From assembly GCA_045649455.1 (NCBI GenBank), contig JAZRPV010000044.1, positions 1-60,071 on the forward strand: DNA of 60,071 bases, given 5' to 3'. Source of the stretch: JAEDES01 sp045649455 (GTDB taxonomy: Bacteria > Bacillota_I > Bacilli_A > RF39 > UBA660). Shown here piece by piece: positions 7,544 to 16,305 of the stretch (positions are counted from its first letter, which is position 1; each line of letters begins with the position of its first letter). Under the pieces are notes generated by a model. It saw only the letters and a list, made by a program, of their open reading frames with translations, was not told the DNA's origin and ran no database searches. The position numbers and the translations under genes were made by a program.

Positions 7544-8116
7544 CTAAATAAATAAATTCTTATTTAATTTTAGTCTATCTCTAATAATTCTTAATCTATA
7601 CATTAAATACCTATAAGAAATATCTAATAATATAGCAATTTCATTATATGTAAACCCATTATATTTAAGTTCAAAAATATTAGAATCAATAAAACTAAGT
7701 TTATTTTTCATACTAATAAAATTTTCATTATTAATTAATATATCCAAACAACTTATATCATTAACATACTTTTCTTCAATAAATTCATCTAATACACTAT
7801 TATTAAGAATATAATGCTTATTACTATTAACATTACGACAATAAGTTAATAAATGTCTTTCAATACATATACTTACATAAGTATAAAACAACACTTCACT
7901 ATCTTCATTATATGACTTAATTGCATTATTCAATGCTATTCTTGTTTCCTGAACTAAATCTTCATAAGTAATTCTATGACTAACTAAAGAATAAAATTTA
8001 TTAACATATTTATATAGTAAAGGACTATATTTATCATACATTAACTTTTCTGCATTCTCATCATTTTCTCTAATCATATAAATTACTTCATAATCATTTA
8101 CATTTTTATATTTCAT
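7544..8116 (-). CDS. sigma-70 family factor at the sigH position
   Basis: The 190-residue protein has a sigma region 2 (NAEKLMYDKYSPLLYKYVNKFY, then ITYEDLVQETRIALNNAIKSY) and a region 4 helix-turn-helix (FELKYNGFTYNEIAILLDISYRYLMYRLRIIRDRLK). Region 3 is short. In B. subtilis the order rlmB-yacP-sigH-rpmG-secE-nusG places SigH, the early sporulation and competence sigma factor, at this spot. SigH is a likely identity by position, but the sequence is divergent. The gene follows rlmB by 5 bp and leads into the kinase-like gene. Confidence 0.8.
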   Translation of the reverse strand: MKYKNVNDYEVIYMIRENDENAEKLMYDKYSPLLYKYVNKFYSLVSHRITYEDLVQETRIALNNAIKSYNEDSEVLFYTYVSICIERHLLTYCRNVNSNKHYILNNSVLDEFIEEKYVNDISCLDILINNENFISMKNKLSFIDSNIFELKYNGFTYNEIAILLDISYRYLMYRLRIIRDRLKLNKNLFI

Positions 8117-8121
8117 TGTTC

Positions 8122-8820
8122 CTACTTTCTATCCCGAACAACCTCATAAATCATAATCCCTGCTGCAACTGACGCATTTAAACTATTTGTAGTTCCATAC
8201 ATTGGTATTTTGGCAATGAAATCACAATTCTTTTTAACCAATTGACTCATACCAGAACCCTCATTACCAATAACAAGAGCAATCTTACCAGAATAATCAA
8301 TTTCACGATAATCAACACTATCTTCTAATGCTGTACCAACTACCCAGAAACCATTTTGTTTTAATGTATCTATTGCATTAACTAAATTACTAACTGATAC
8401 AATATCCATATTATCTAAAGTACCAACACTAGTCTTCATAACAGTAGAATTAATTTGTACTTGTCTATCCTTTGGCATAATAATTGCATCTACTCCAGCC
8501 GCTTCACAAGTTCTAATAATTGCTCCTAAATTATGTGGATCTTCTAAATGATCAAGTAAAACCACAAAATTAGGATCATTATTCAATACACTCTTTAAAT
8601 CTTTGTATTGATAGTCCGGAATATCTAGAATTATACCTTGATGAACACCATCTGCCAAACGCTCAATATCTCTTTTTGACTTAAATTCTACTCTGAAATT
8701 TCCTTTTTCAATAAGTGAATTTATTTCTTTATCGTCAAAACCTTCTTGTAAAATAATTTTTAACACTTTTTTATCTTTTTTTAATATTTCTTTCGCAACA
8801 TTACGTCCATATACTAACAT
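8122..8820 (-). CDS. rlmB: 23S rRNA (guanosine-2'-O-)methyltransferase, TrmH/SpoU family
   Basis: SPOUT-fold methyltransferase. An N-terminal substrate-binding domain is followed by the three SpoU motifs: LEDPHNLGAIIRTCEAAG, ALVIGNEGSGMSQLVKK and MYGTTNSLNASVAAGIMIYE. The start is the ATG of MLVYGRNVAKE behind AGGTGA; the upstream in-frame GTG overlaps the ribosome site. It is separated from mrnC by one base, as in Bacillus. The target is expected to be a guanosine in domain V of 23S rRNA. Confidence 0.93.
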   Translation of the reverse strand: MLVYGRNVAKEILKKDKKVLKIILQEGFDDKEINSLIEKGNFRVEFKSKRDIERLADGVHQGIILDIPDYQYKDLKSVLNNDPNFVVLLDHLEDPHNLGAIIRTCEAAGVDAIIMPKDRQVQINSTVMKTSVGTLDNMDIVSVSNLVNAIDTLKQNGFWVVGTALEDSVDYREIDYSGKIALVIGNEGSGMSQLVKKNCDFIAKIPMYGTTNSLNASVAAGIMIYEVVRDRK

Positions 8821-8821
8821 A

Positions 8822-9196
8822 TTACTCACCTAAGATAAAATTCATAATCTCATCAATTCTATCTTTTTTCCCTTCTAAATCTAAATATCCTATTAAACTT
8901 TCTAATCCTGTAGCATATTTATATGTTACAATATCACAGTTTTTAGGATGTGAAGTAGTCTTATAATTTCTTGCTCTTTTTACAACACTAATCTCTTCTT
9001 CACTAAGAAAATTATTATCTAACATGTCTTGTAAAAACTTAGCTTGACTCTTTGCACTTACATAGTTAATAGATTCTTTTTGTAAATCATTAACATTTCC
9101 AATACCCTTACCTATTAAATACTTTCTAATATAATTTTCATATATAGTATCACCCAAATAAGCAAGTACTAATACATTTATTTCTACTGTTTGCAT
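8822..9196 (-). CDS. mrnC: Mini-ribonuclease III
   Basis: Dimeric RNase III-like nuclease without the double-stranded RNA-binding domain that matures 23S rRNA. VLAYLGDTIYENYIRKYL is the signature containing the catalytic acidic cluster; ARNYKTTSHPKN follows. The start was set at MQTVEIN because GGTGA lies 5 bases upstream. At 124 residues it is normal for the family. It lies between cysS and rlmB, the conserved Bacillus order. Confidence 0.93.
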   Translation of the reverse strand: MQTVEINVLVLAYLGDTIYENYIRKYLIGKGIGNVNDLQKESINYVSAKSQAKFLQDMLDNNFLSEEEISVVKRARNYKTTSHPKNCDIVTYKYATGLESLIGYLDLEGKKDRIDEIMNFILGE

Positions 9197-9292
9197 ACAT
9201 TTCACCATCTTAATTATATCATTTATACATATAATAATTCCCTTCCAAAGGAAAAATCACACATATATTAACACAAGAAATGTAAAATAACA

Positions 9293-9322
9293 AATAAAAA
9301 GAACTAGACTAAGTCTAATTCT
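9293..9322 (-). terminator. terminator at end of cysS
   Basis: AGAATTAGAC paired with GTCTAGTTCT (minus strand) is followed by TTTTTATTTG; the stem begins at the stop codon of cysS. Confidence 0.8.
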
Positions 9323-10713
9323 TATAATAATTCGTAAGTTGTACCTTCTCTTGTATCTATTAATTTAATGCCTTTAGCTAATAATTCATCACGAATAGCA
9401 TCAGCTTTTGCAAAATCTTTATTCTTTTTAGCTTCTTTTCTTTCTTCTATCTTCGCTAATACTTCTTTCTCTAAATCAGCATCTACTTCTTTTTCTTCAA
9501 TAACTGTTAAATCTAAAGATAATACTTCATCAAATTTTTCAATAATAGCAAGTTTTGTTCCATCAGATATATCATCTTTTAATACATCATATACTAATGT
9601 AACCATATTAGAAGTATTTAAATCATCTTTAATAGCTTCACTAAATTTTTCAATATATTCATTATATTTATTATTATCAACTTCATCTTTAACTAATTTA
9701 GATACTCTATTTTTTAACTTATTATAAGCATTTTGCGCTCCATCTAAAATTTCATAACTAAATGTTAATTGACTATGATAATAAGAATTTAAACATAAAT
9801 AACGATATGCCAAAGGATTATATCCCTTTTCTTCTAATAACGATACAGTTAAGAATTCTCCTTTAGACTTACTCATTTTACCAGTTTCATCATTTAAGAA
9901 TCCTAAATGTACCCAATAATTACACCATTTATGTCCTAGATATGCTTCACTTTGAGCAATTTCATTAGTATGGTGTGGGAAAATAGCATCTTCCGCACCA
10001 CAGTGAATATCTAATTTTTCTCCTAAATTCTTAATAGAAATACCAGAACATTCAATATGCCATCCTGGATATCCTCTACCCCATGGAGAATCCCATTGCA
10101 ATTCTTGATTATCAAATTTAGAATTTGTAAACCATAATCCAAAATCAAATGGATTACGTTTAGCAGTATCTTCTTCTATATCTTCTCTAACCGCAACCAT
10201 TAAATCATCACTGTTACGACCAGATAATTCATAATAATTTTTAAATTTAGTAGTATCAAAATAAACATTTCCATCAGCAATATATGCACTTCCATTTTCT
10301 AATAACTTAGTAATCATAGTTATATACATATCAATATTATCTGTGGCATTTGACACAACATCAGGTTTACGAACATTCAACTTACAACAATCTTCAAAGA
10401 AACAATCTGTATAGTATTTTGCAATTTCAAAAGAAGACTTCTTCTCTCTTCTTGCAGCAACTGACATCTTATCTTCTCCAGAATCTCCATCTCCTACATT
10501 ATGACCAACATCTGTAATATTCATTACTCTTTCAACATCATATCCAATAAATTTAAATCCTTTTTCTAAAACATCTTCAGAAATATAAGTTCTTAAATTT
10601 CCAATATGTGCGAAATGATAAACTGTCGGACCACATGTATACATTTTTACTTTTCCTTCTTCATTAGGAATAAATTTTTCGACTTTCTTTGTCAATGTAT
10701 TATATAGTTTCAC
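9322..10713 (-). CDS. cysS: cysteinyl-tRNA synthetase
   Basis: Class I synthetase charging tRNA-Cys. The CGPTVYHFAHIGNLRT block holds the zinc Cys and the HIGH-type motif, WHIECSGIS is present, and KMSKSKGEFLTV is the KMSKS loop. The length of 463 residues is normal. The gene sits between clpC and mrnC as in Bacillus, with cysE, gltX and the isp genes missing. An AAAGGTGA ribosome site precedes the ATG. No T-box is visible in the 49-bp gap upstream. Confidence 0.97.
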   Translation of the reverse strand: MKLYNTLTKKVEKFIPNEEGKVKMYTCGPTVYHFAHIGNLRTYISEDVLEKGFKFIGYDVERVMNITDVGHNVGDGDSGEDKMSVAARREKKSSFEIAKYYTDCFFEDCCKLNVRKPDVVSNATDNIDMYITMITKLLENGSAYIADGNVYFDTTKFKNYYELSGRNSDDLMVAVREDIEEDTAKRNPFDFGLWFTNSKFDNQELQWDSPWGRGYPGWHIECSGISIKNLGEKLDIHCGAEDAIFPHHTNEIAQSEAYLGHKWCNYWVHLGFLNDETGKMSKSKGEFLTVSLLEEKGYNPLAYRYLCLNSYYHSQLTFSYEILDGAQNAYNKLKNRVSKLVKDEVDNNKYNEYIEKFSEAIKDDLNTSNMVTLVYDVLKDDISDGTKLAIIEKFDEVLSLDLTVIEEKEVDADLEKEVLAKIEERKEAKKNKDFAKADAIRDELLAKGIKLIDTREGTTYELL

Positions 10714-10762
10714 CTTTCATCACCTGCCACCATTATAACACAACAATTTTAAATAAAAAATA

Positions 10763-12943
10763 CTAAACTTCCACAGTTTCTTTATAAATAGATACTAAAT
10801 AATCAATTTTTCTCGCACCAAACTTCTTATAATTAGACTCTTCTACTATTTTATCCACAATATTTGGGGATAAAATCCCTTTAGAATTAATTATTTTAAT
10901 GATATCCTCCCTACTTAAATCTCTAAGCCTAAATATTCCACTAAATTTGGAAAGCATCTCTTCACCTAAAACATTTTTTATTAATAAAGAATCCACATCA
11001 CTTATTGAAAACCCTATATTACTATGTTCACAACCATAATTAGTAGCAAAAAACATTACAGTATTACGAAAATCTACTTTCTCATTAGAAGAATCTATTA
11101 AAAAACCATCCTCTAATATACCAGAAAATAACTTAATTACTTTTTTAGAAGCATATTCTATATTATCAATAAACAAAACAGAATAACTATTTCTACGGAC
11201 TTTATCACATAAAGAAACAAGATCCTTATATCCAACGTAGCCTGCATTAACACCTAATATTTTTGAAATAGATGAATCATCACCATATTCAGACATATCT
11301 AGTTTAATGATATTTTTATCATTATAAAATAGTTTAGAGTACTCTCTTTCTAAAAATGTTTTACCAACACCACTTTTTCCAACAAGAAGAAGTGATAACG
11401 GAACATTTTTTATACTTTTATTAACTTTCTCTATAATATTACACATATTAATAATAACTGATTCTTGTCCAATAACCACTCTATTTAATTTATTAATAAT
11501 ATCCTCTTTATTAAAAGATATTAAACTCTTAACAGGAATACCAGTCTTACCATAAACTACATCATACAAGGTATCTAATAAAACTGATTTCTCACGCTCA
11601 TCAAAATTAAGGTCTAAATACTTCTTCTCTAAAGACAATTCTTTCTTTCTATAAATAGAAGCCTCTTTAAAATTATTCTCCACAATTAATTCATTCTTCT
11701 TTAATCTAATTTTATTTAATTCTTCACCATATAATCTTATCTTCTTATCATTTTCATCTTCTATAATTGAACTTTTTGCACAAACCTCATCAAAAATATC
11801 AATCGCTTTATCAGGAAACTTACCATAATGAACATATTTATCACATAAATCAATAATTTTATTAATGATCTCATCACTAATAGAAACATTATGATATTTA
11901 CCATATAAATCCCTAATATTAAATAAAACATCTCTTGTTTGACTTATACTCATCTCATCAACACTAATCTTTTGAAATCTTCGATCAAGGGCTTTATCAC
12001 TTTCAATAAACTTTTTATATTCTTCCCTAGTAGTTGCCCCAATAATTTGAATATCACCTCGTGCCAGATAAGGTTTTAATATATTAGAAGCATCAATCGC
12101 ACCTTCCGCTCCGCCTGCCCCTACCAACGTATGAATTTCATCAATAAAAACAATTACATCTTCATCTGAAACTAATTCTTCTATAACTTGATTAATTCTT
12201 TCTTCAAACTCACCTCTATATTTAGTTCCAGCAATTAAAGACGATAAAGACAAAGAAAAGACCCTACAATTACGTAATTTTTTAGGTACATTACCTTCTT
12301 CTATTCTTCTAACAAACTCCTCTACAATAGCTGTTTTCCCTACTCCAGCATCACCTATCAAAACAGGATTATTCTTTGTCCTACGCAATAATATTTCAAT
12401 TAATCTATCTACCTCATTATCCCTTCCAATTACAGGATCATAAGATTTATATCTAGAATTCATGTCAACAGAAAACTCTTCTAATAACATCTTCTTTTTA
12501 ATAGATTTCTTATTAAAATTAAATTTCTTAATAAACTTCTCATATAAATAATCAATATCAATATTCATACCTAATAAAATTCTATTTGCAACACCGTCTC
12601 CTTCATCCAATAAAGAAATAAATAGATCTTCTACCTCAATTAATCTATCTTCTCCTCTATTACTCATAATTACATTATTAAAAACTCTCTTCAATAAAGG
12701 TGTATATAAAAACATATCATTATTCTTTTTACCTATTCCAACTATATTAATAAGTTCTTCTTTAAACTTTTCATAAGTTAAATCAATATTTGATAATTCT
12801 TTAGTTATAGATAAATCTTTATTATGAAGTATTGCCAATAACAAATGTTCACTTCCTACATAAGGATGTTTTAATTCACTCATTTCTTTTTTCATTTGTT
12901 GCAATATCACTTGTACTTCTTCTGAAAATTTAGAATAAATAAT
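10763..12943 (-). CDS. clpC: ClpC-type Hsp100 ATPase with apparent ATT start and degenerate second ATPase domain
   Basis: The protein has an N domain (KFSEEVQVILQQM, GSEHLLLAIL), a complete AAA-1 (GDAGVGKT, VIVFIDEIHTLVGAG), a short UVR-type M domain and AAA-2 with GKSGVGKT. In AAA-2 the Walker B reads FIDNIEYA, so the catalytic Glu is Asn (11162-11164), and the arginine-finger region reads MLSKF instead of FINR. The ClpP-contact tripeptide is kept as IGF. Alignment to B. subtilis ClpC and the AAGGAG at 12949-12954 place the start at ATT (12941-12943); the first in-frame GTG would cut 11 conserved residues. ctsR, mcsA and mcsB are absent upstream. The predicted protein has 726 residues. Confidence 0.85.
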   Translation of the reverse strand: MIYSKFSEEVQVILQQMKKEMSELKHPYVGSEHLLLAILHNKDLSITKELSNIDLTYEKFKEELINIVGIGKKNNDMFLYTPLLKRVFNNVIMSNRGEDRLIEVEDLFISLLDEGDGVANRILLGMNIDIDYLYEKFIKKFNFNKKSIKKKMLLEEFSVDMNSRYKSYDPVIGRDNEVDRLIEILLRRTKNNPVLIGDAGVGKTAIVEEFVRRIEEGNVPKKLRNCRVFSLSLSSLIAGTKYRGEFEERINQVIEELVSDEDVIVFIDEIHTLVGAGGAEGAIDASNILKPYLARGDIQIIGATTREEYKKFIESDKALDRRFQKISVDEMSISQTRDVLFNIRDLYGKYHNVSISDEIINKIIDLCDKYVHYGKFPDKAIDIFDEVCAKSSIIEDENDKKIRLYGEELNKIRLKKNELIVENNFKEASIYRKKELSLEKKYLDLNFDEREKSVLLDTLYDVVYGKTGIPVKSLISFNKEDIINKLNRVVIGQESVIINMCNIIEKVNKSIKNVPLSLLLVGKSGVGKTFLEREYSKLFYNDKNIIKLDMSEYGDDSSISKILGVNAGYVGYKDLVSLCDKVRRNSYSVLFIDNIEYASKKVIKLFSGILEDGFLIDSSNEKVDFRNTVMFFATNYGCEHSNIGFSISDVDSLLIKNVLGEEMLSKFSGIFRLRDLSREDIIKIINSKGILSPNIVDKIVEESNYKKFGARKIDYLVSIYKETVEV

Positions 12944-13013
12944 ATCATCTCCTTAATTTAATTCTAAAATCAAAAGACCTTATCATCAATTAAATACAAT
13001 CTAAAAAAAACGA

Positions 13014-13040
13014 CAAAAAAAAGAGACCAAAGTCTCTTTT
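13014..13040 (-). terminator. terminator after the DcuC/YfcC-type transporter gene
   Basis: AAAAGAGAC and GTCTCTTTT form a 9-bp stem with a four-base loop, followed by a U run on the minus strand. Confidence 0.88.
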
Positions 13041-13047
13041 TAAAATT

Positions 13048-14709
13048 CTATAGTAATACTAAAATTCCAATAACAATTAGAACAACTACTAAGAATTCTA
13101 CTACAAATTTCCAAATACTTGCTAACCATTTTGTATAAGGAATATCTAAATATGCTAATGTAGTCATTAAAATAACACTTGTAGGTGCAACAAACATTGT
13201 AATACCGTATACAGCTTGGAATAATACTCCAATTGTTGAATAATAATCAGTATTTGTAACAACACTTACATAGTATGGAACTACACTTTGTAAAGCATAA
13301 GAAATATCTCCATTAAATAGTCCAGCTAAGAATGCAACTATTGTAGTTGTAGCAATATTAAATCCTTTTGATAAACCTAACACTGCAGCATATAAATTAG
13401 TTTGGAATGGATGATATGTTACTAATACTAAAATAGTATAAATAACAAAGATAATTCCAGCAGGAGCTAAAGCTTTTTTAGCACCTTCTCCAAATCCTTC
13501 TAAAGCATCTACTAATTTAACTCTATAAATTAAAACTAATAATAATGCTAAGAATGATAATGGGAAGAATAAATCATAACATTGCCATCCACCAAATGCT
13601 TGGAAAGTTCCAAATAATTTTCCAAATAATGGGAATCCAAATAATTCGAATTCAGCCACTTTTTGACTAGCTACTTCAAACCAATCAAGTGCAAATGAAC
13701 TTGACCATGGGAAGAAAGCCATTAAAACTAACACAGTAGCTAAAACTAATACTACAACCATTGGCCATACTTTTTGTTTTAATTCTACTGGTGCTGGGAT
13801 AAATGCATTTGCATCATCACTTAAATTTGTTTTAACAACGATAACTCCATCATCTTTTGCAGCTGCTTTATTGTCTTTACGACTTGCTTTAGATGTAGAA
13901 GTTTTCTTTGCTGTTGTTTTAGCAGTAGTTTTCTTTGTTGCTGTTTTAGAAGTTGCTTTCTTAGCAGTAGTAGTTTTAGTAGTTGTTTTCTTTGTAGTTT
14001 TCTTAGCCGCAGGCTTTTCTTCTACTTTTGTAGCTACTTTTTCTTCTTCTACTTTAGCATCTTTCTTCTTATCAGCTTTAATTTCAGTAATCTTAGTTGT
14101 ATCATTTTTACTAATGTATAGTAATGTATTAAATATTAATAATACTAAACCTACTAGTAAAATCATTGCTTTAACATAAACGTCAGAAGCAATATCTAAT
14201 CCTAATAATTGTAATAAAACACTAAGTTTACCATAAGCATAAGTATATCCAGTAATACCTACTAATGATGAACCAGCAACAGCTAATGCTGCAACAATTT
14301 TATCAAATCCCATCATTAAGATAAATGAAACTAAGAATGGAACGAATAAAAGCATTTCAATTTCAATTCCATATACAGAAACAACAATAGCAAATAATAC
14401 CATAATTACTGATAATACTACTTTTTCTTTTCCATATACTTTCTTAACCATCGCATCTAAAAGATTACGATATGCAGGAATCTTATTTAATATTCCATAT
14501 AATCCACCAACAAAGATTACATATAATGAATAATGTCCAAAATATGATAATGATGTTAATGAATAATTAAACATATCAAATAAACCTACTTGCACGCGTC
14601 CTTGATCTTGTAATGTTCCTTGGAAATAAGCAGCTGGAATAATCCAAGATAATATTGCAAATACTAATAAAGTTCCAAGAACGACTTTAAATGTATTATG
14701 TTTCTTCAT
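13048..14709 (-). CDS. DcuC/YfcC-type membrane transporter with a Lys/Thr/Ala-rich insertion
   Basis: Two hydrophobic halves (about residues 8-200 and 315-553) with many transmembrane helices resemble the YfcC / C4-dicarboxylate anaerobic carrier superfamily; the substrate is unknown. Between them lies a soluble stretch of about 110 residues, of which 211-287 is almost only Lys, Thr, Ala, Ser and Glu, with repeats such as AAKKTTKKTTTK, like a histone H1 tail. The frame is continuous. The gene is monocistronic, with its own promoter at 14728-14756 and terminator. The family call is moderate; the insertion is directly visible. Confidence 0.7.
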   Translation of the reverse strand: MKKHNTFKVVLGTLLVFAILSWIIPAAYFQGTLQDQGRVQVGLFDMFNYSLTSLSYFGHYSLYVIFVGGLYGILNKIPAYRNLLDAMVKKVYGKEKVVLSVIMVLFAIVVSVYGIEIEMLLFVPFLVSFILMMGFDKIVAALAVAGSSLVGITGYTYAYGKLSVLLQLLGLDIASDVYVKAMILLVGLVLLIFNTLLYISKNDTTKITEIKADKKKDAKVEEEKVATKVEEKPAAKKTTKKTTTKTTTAKKATSKTATKKTTAKTTAKKTSTSKASRKDNKAAAKDDGVIVVKTNLSDDANAFIPAPVELKQKVWPMVVVLVLATVLVLMAFFPWSSSFALDWFEVASQKVAEFELFGFPLFGKLFGTFQAFGGWQCYDLFFPLSFLALLLVLIYRVKLVDALEGFGEGAKKALAPAGIIFVIYTILVLVTYHPFQTNLYAAVLGLSKGFNIATTTIVAFLAGLFNGDISYALQSVVPYYVSVVTNTDYYSTIGVLFQAVYGITMFVAPTSVILMTTLAYLDIPYTKWLASIWKFVVEFLVVVLIVIGILVLL

Positions 14710-14727
14710 AATTAACCTCCCATAATA

Positions 14728-14756
14728 ATTATAACTATTAAACCCTTATTTTACAA
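14728..14756 (-). promoter_or_regulatory. promoter for the DcuC/YfcC-type transporter gene
   Basis: TTGTAA (14751-14756) and TATAAT (14728-14733) are separated by 17 bp, upstream of a GGGAGG ribosome site. Confidence 0.7.
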
Positions 14757-14786
14757 GCATTTGACCCATATTTAGGATTTTTTTCA

Positions 14787-14821
14787 ATAAAAAAGAAAGA
14801 TTTTAAATTAATCTTTCTTTT
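14787..14821 (-). terminator. terminator overlapping the end of lysS
   Basis: AAAAGAAAGATT and AATCTTTCTTTT form a 12-bp stem that begins inside the last lysS codons, followed by U residues. Confidence 0.85.
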
Positions 14822-16283
14822 CTTCATTTAATGGTCTCATTAATGGGAATAAAATTACATCTTTAATATTGTCTGAGTTAGTTAATAATTGAACAATTCT
14901 ATCAATACCCATTCCCCATCCACTTATAGGAGGCATTCCAACTTCCATAGCAGAAATATAATCATGATCCATTGGCATAGCTTCTTCATCACCATTATCT
15001 TTTAATGATGCTTGAACTTCTAATCTTCTTTCTTGTTCTTGTGGATCAACTAATTCTGAGTAAGCATTAATAATTTCAGCCCCATTAATTACTAATTGGA
15101 ATCTATCAGTAATTTCAGGATTATCATCATTTGCACGAGCAAGAGGACTTAAACTAATTGGATGTTCTGTTAAGAAAATTGGATTAACAACATTTGGTCT
15201 TGCAACTTTCTTATATAATTGATCAACTAGGTTACCATATCCTAAGTTTTCAAGTGGAGTATCACAATCAATTTCTAATTTTTCATCATATATTTTTTGT
15301 AATAATAATTCTTTAGTATTATATTCATTAATATCGATATTTCCATATTTTAAGATTAAATCTCTAAAACTTACAGCTTCCCATTCACCACTTAAATCTA
15401 CTTCTTTATCTCCAACTTTAACAATTAAAGTTCCAAATAATTTTTCAATAATATATTGAAGCATTTCTCTTAAGAATTTCATATTATCTTTATAGTTATA
15501 ATATGCACAATATCCTTCAATCATAGTAAAATCTTGTAAGTGAGTTGCATCAATTCCTTCATTTCTGAAACATCTAGCAATTTCAAATACTTTATTCATT
15601 CCACCAACAACCGCTCTTTTTAAATAAGTTTCTGGTGCAATTCTTAAATATAAATCTATATCTAATGCATTATGATGTGTAATAAATGGTCTAGCAGTAG
15701 CACCACTAGCTTTATTATTTAAAATAGGAGTTTCAATTTCTATATATCCTGCTTCATCTAAATAATTTCTAATTTCACGAATGAATTTACTTCTTAATAA
15801 GAATTTCTTTTTAGCTTCATCATTCATAATTAAATCTAAATATCTTTCACGATAAATAGTTTCAATATCTTCAATACCATGGAATTTTTCTGGTAATGGT
15901 TTTAATGCTTTTCCTAAGAAAGTAATTTCATCAGCACGAATAGTTTTTTCTCCAGTATGAGTAGTGAAAACTTCACCAACTACTCCAATGAAATCACCTA
16001 AGTCATAATTAGACTTAAATTCTTGATAAGCTTCTTCTCCAATCATATCTAATTTAACAGAAACTTGAATCTTTCCATTAATATCACCAATAGTTAAGAA
16101 ACTCATCTTACCCATTTTTCTCATTAAGATAATTCTACCAGCAACTCTAACACCAGTAACACCATCTTCTAAATTAGCCGCATCACAAATTTCATGAGTA
16201 ATTTCATATCTTTCAGGATACGGATTTTTAATATTTTGTAATTTCTCTCTTCTAACAATCTCTTGTTCTGTTAATTCTCTCAT
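14808..16283 (-). CDS. lysS: lysyl-tRNA synthetase, class II
   Basis: An N-terminal OB-fold anticodon domain (GVRVAGRIILMRKMGKMSFLTI) is followed by the class II core: motif 2 CFRNEGIDATHLQDFTMIE and motif 3 GWGMGIDRIVQLLT. The start is the ATG of MRELTEQEI behind AAGGAG; a longer frame would overlap the preceding gene. The protein has 491 residues, normal. It is the last gene of a dusB-RDD-lysS unit; dusB and lysS are neighbours in many Bacilli. Confidence 0.97.
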   Translation of the reverse strand: MRELTEQEIVRREKLQNIKNPYPERYEITHEICDAANLEDGVTGVRVAGRIILMRKMGKMSFLTIGDINGKIQVSVKLDMIGEEAYQEFKSNYDLGDFIGVVGEVFTTHTGEKTIRADEITFLGKALKPLPEKFHGIEDIETIYRERYLDLIMNDEAKKKFLLRSKFIREIRNYLDEAGYIEIETPILNNKASGATARPFITHHNALDIDLYLRIAPETYLKRAVVGGMNKVFEIARCFRNEGIDATHLQDFTMIEGYCAYYNYKDNMKFLREMLQYIIEKLFGTLIVKVGDKEVDLSGEWEAVSFRDLILKYGNIDINEYNTKELLLQKIYDEKLEIDCDTPLENLGYGNLVDQLYKKVARPNVVNPIFLTEHPISLSPLARANDDNPEITDRFQLVINGAEIINAYSELVDPQEQERRLEVQASLKDNGDEEAMPMDHDYISAMEVGMPPISGWGMGIDRIVQLLTNSDNIKDVILFPLMRPLNEEKKD

Positions 16284-16305
16284 ATTACTTCTCCTTTTTC
16301 TTTTT

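Noticed and set aside
13849..14079. The Lys/Thr/Ala stretch as a frameshift or assembly chimera
   Set aside because: The frame is continuous through both membrane halves, the stretch has no stop in frame, and both transporter halves are in the expected order.
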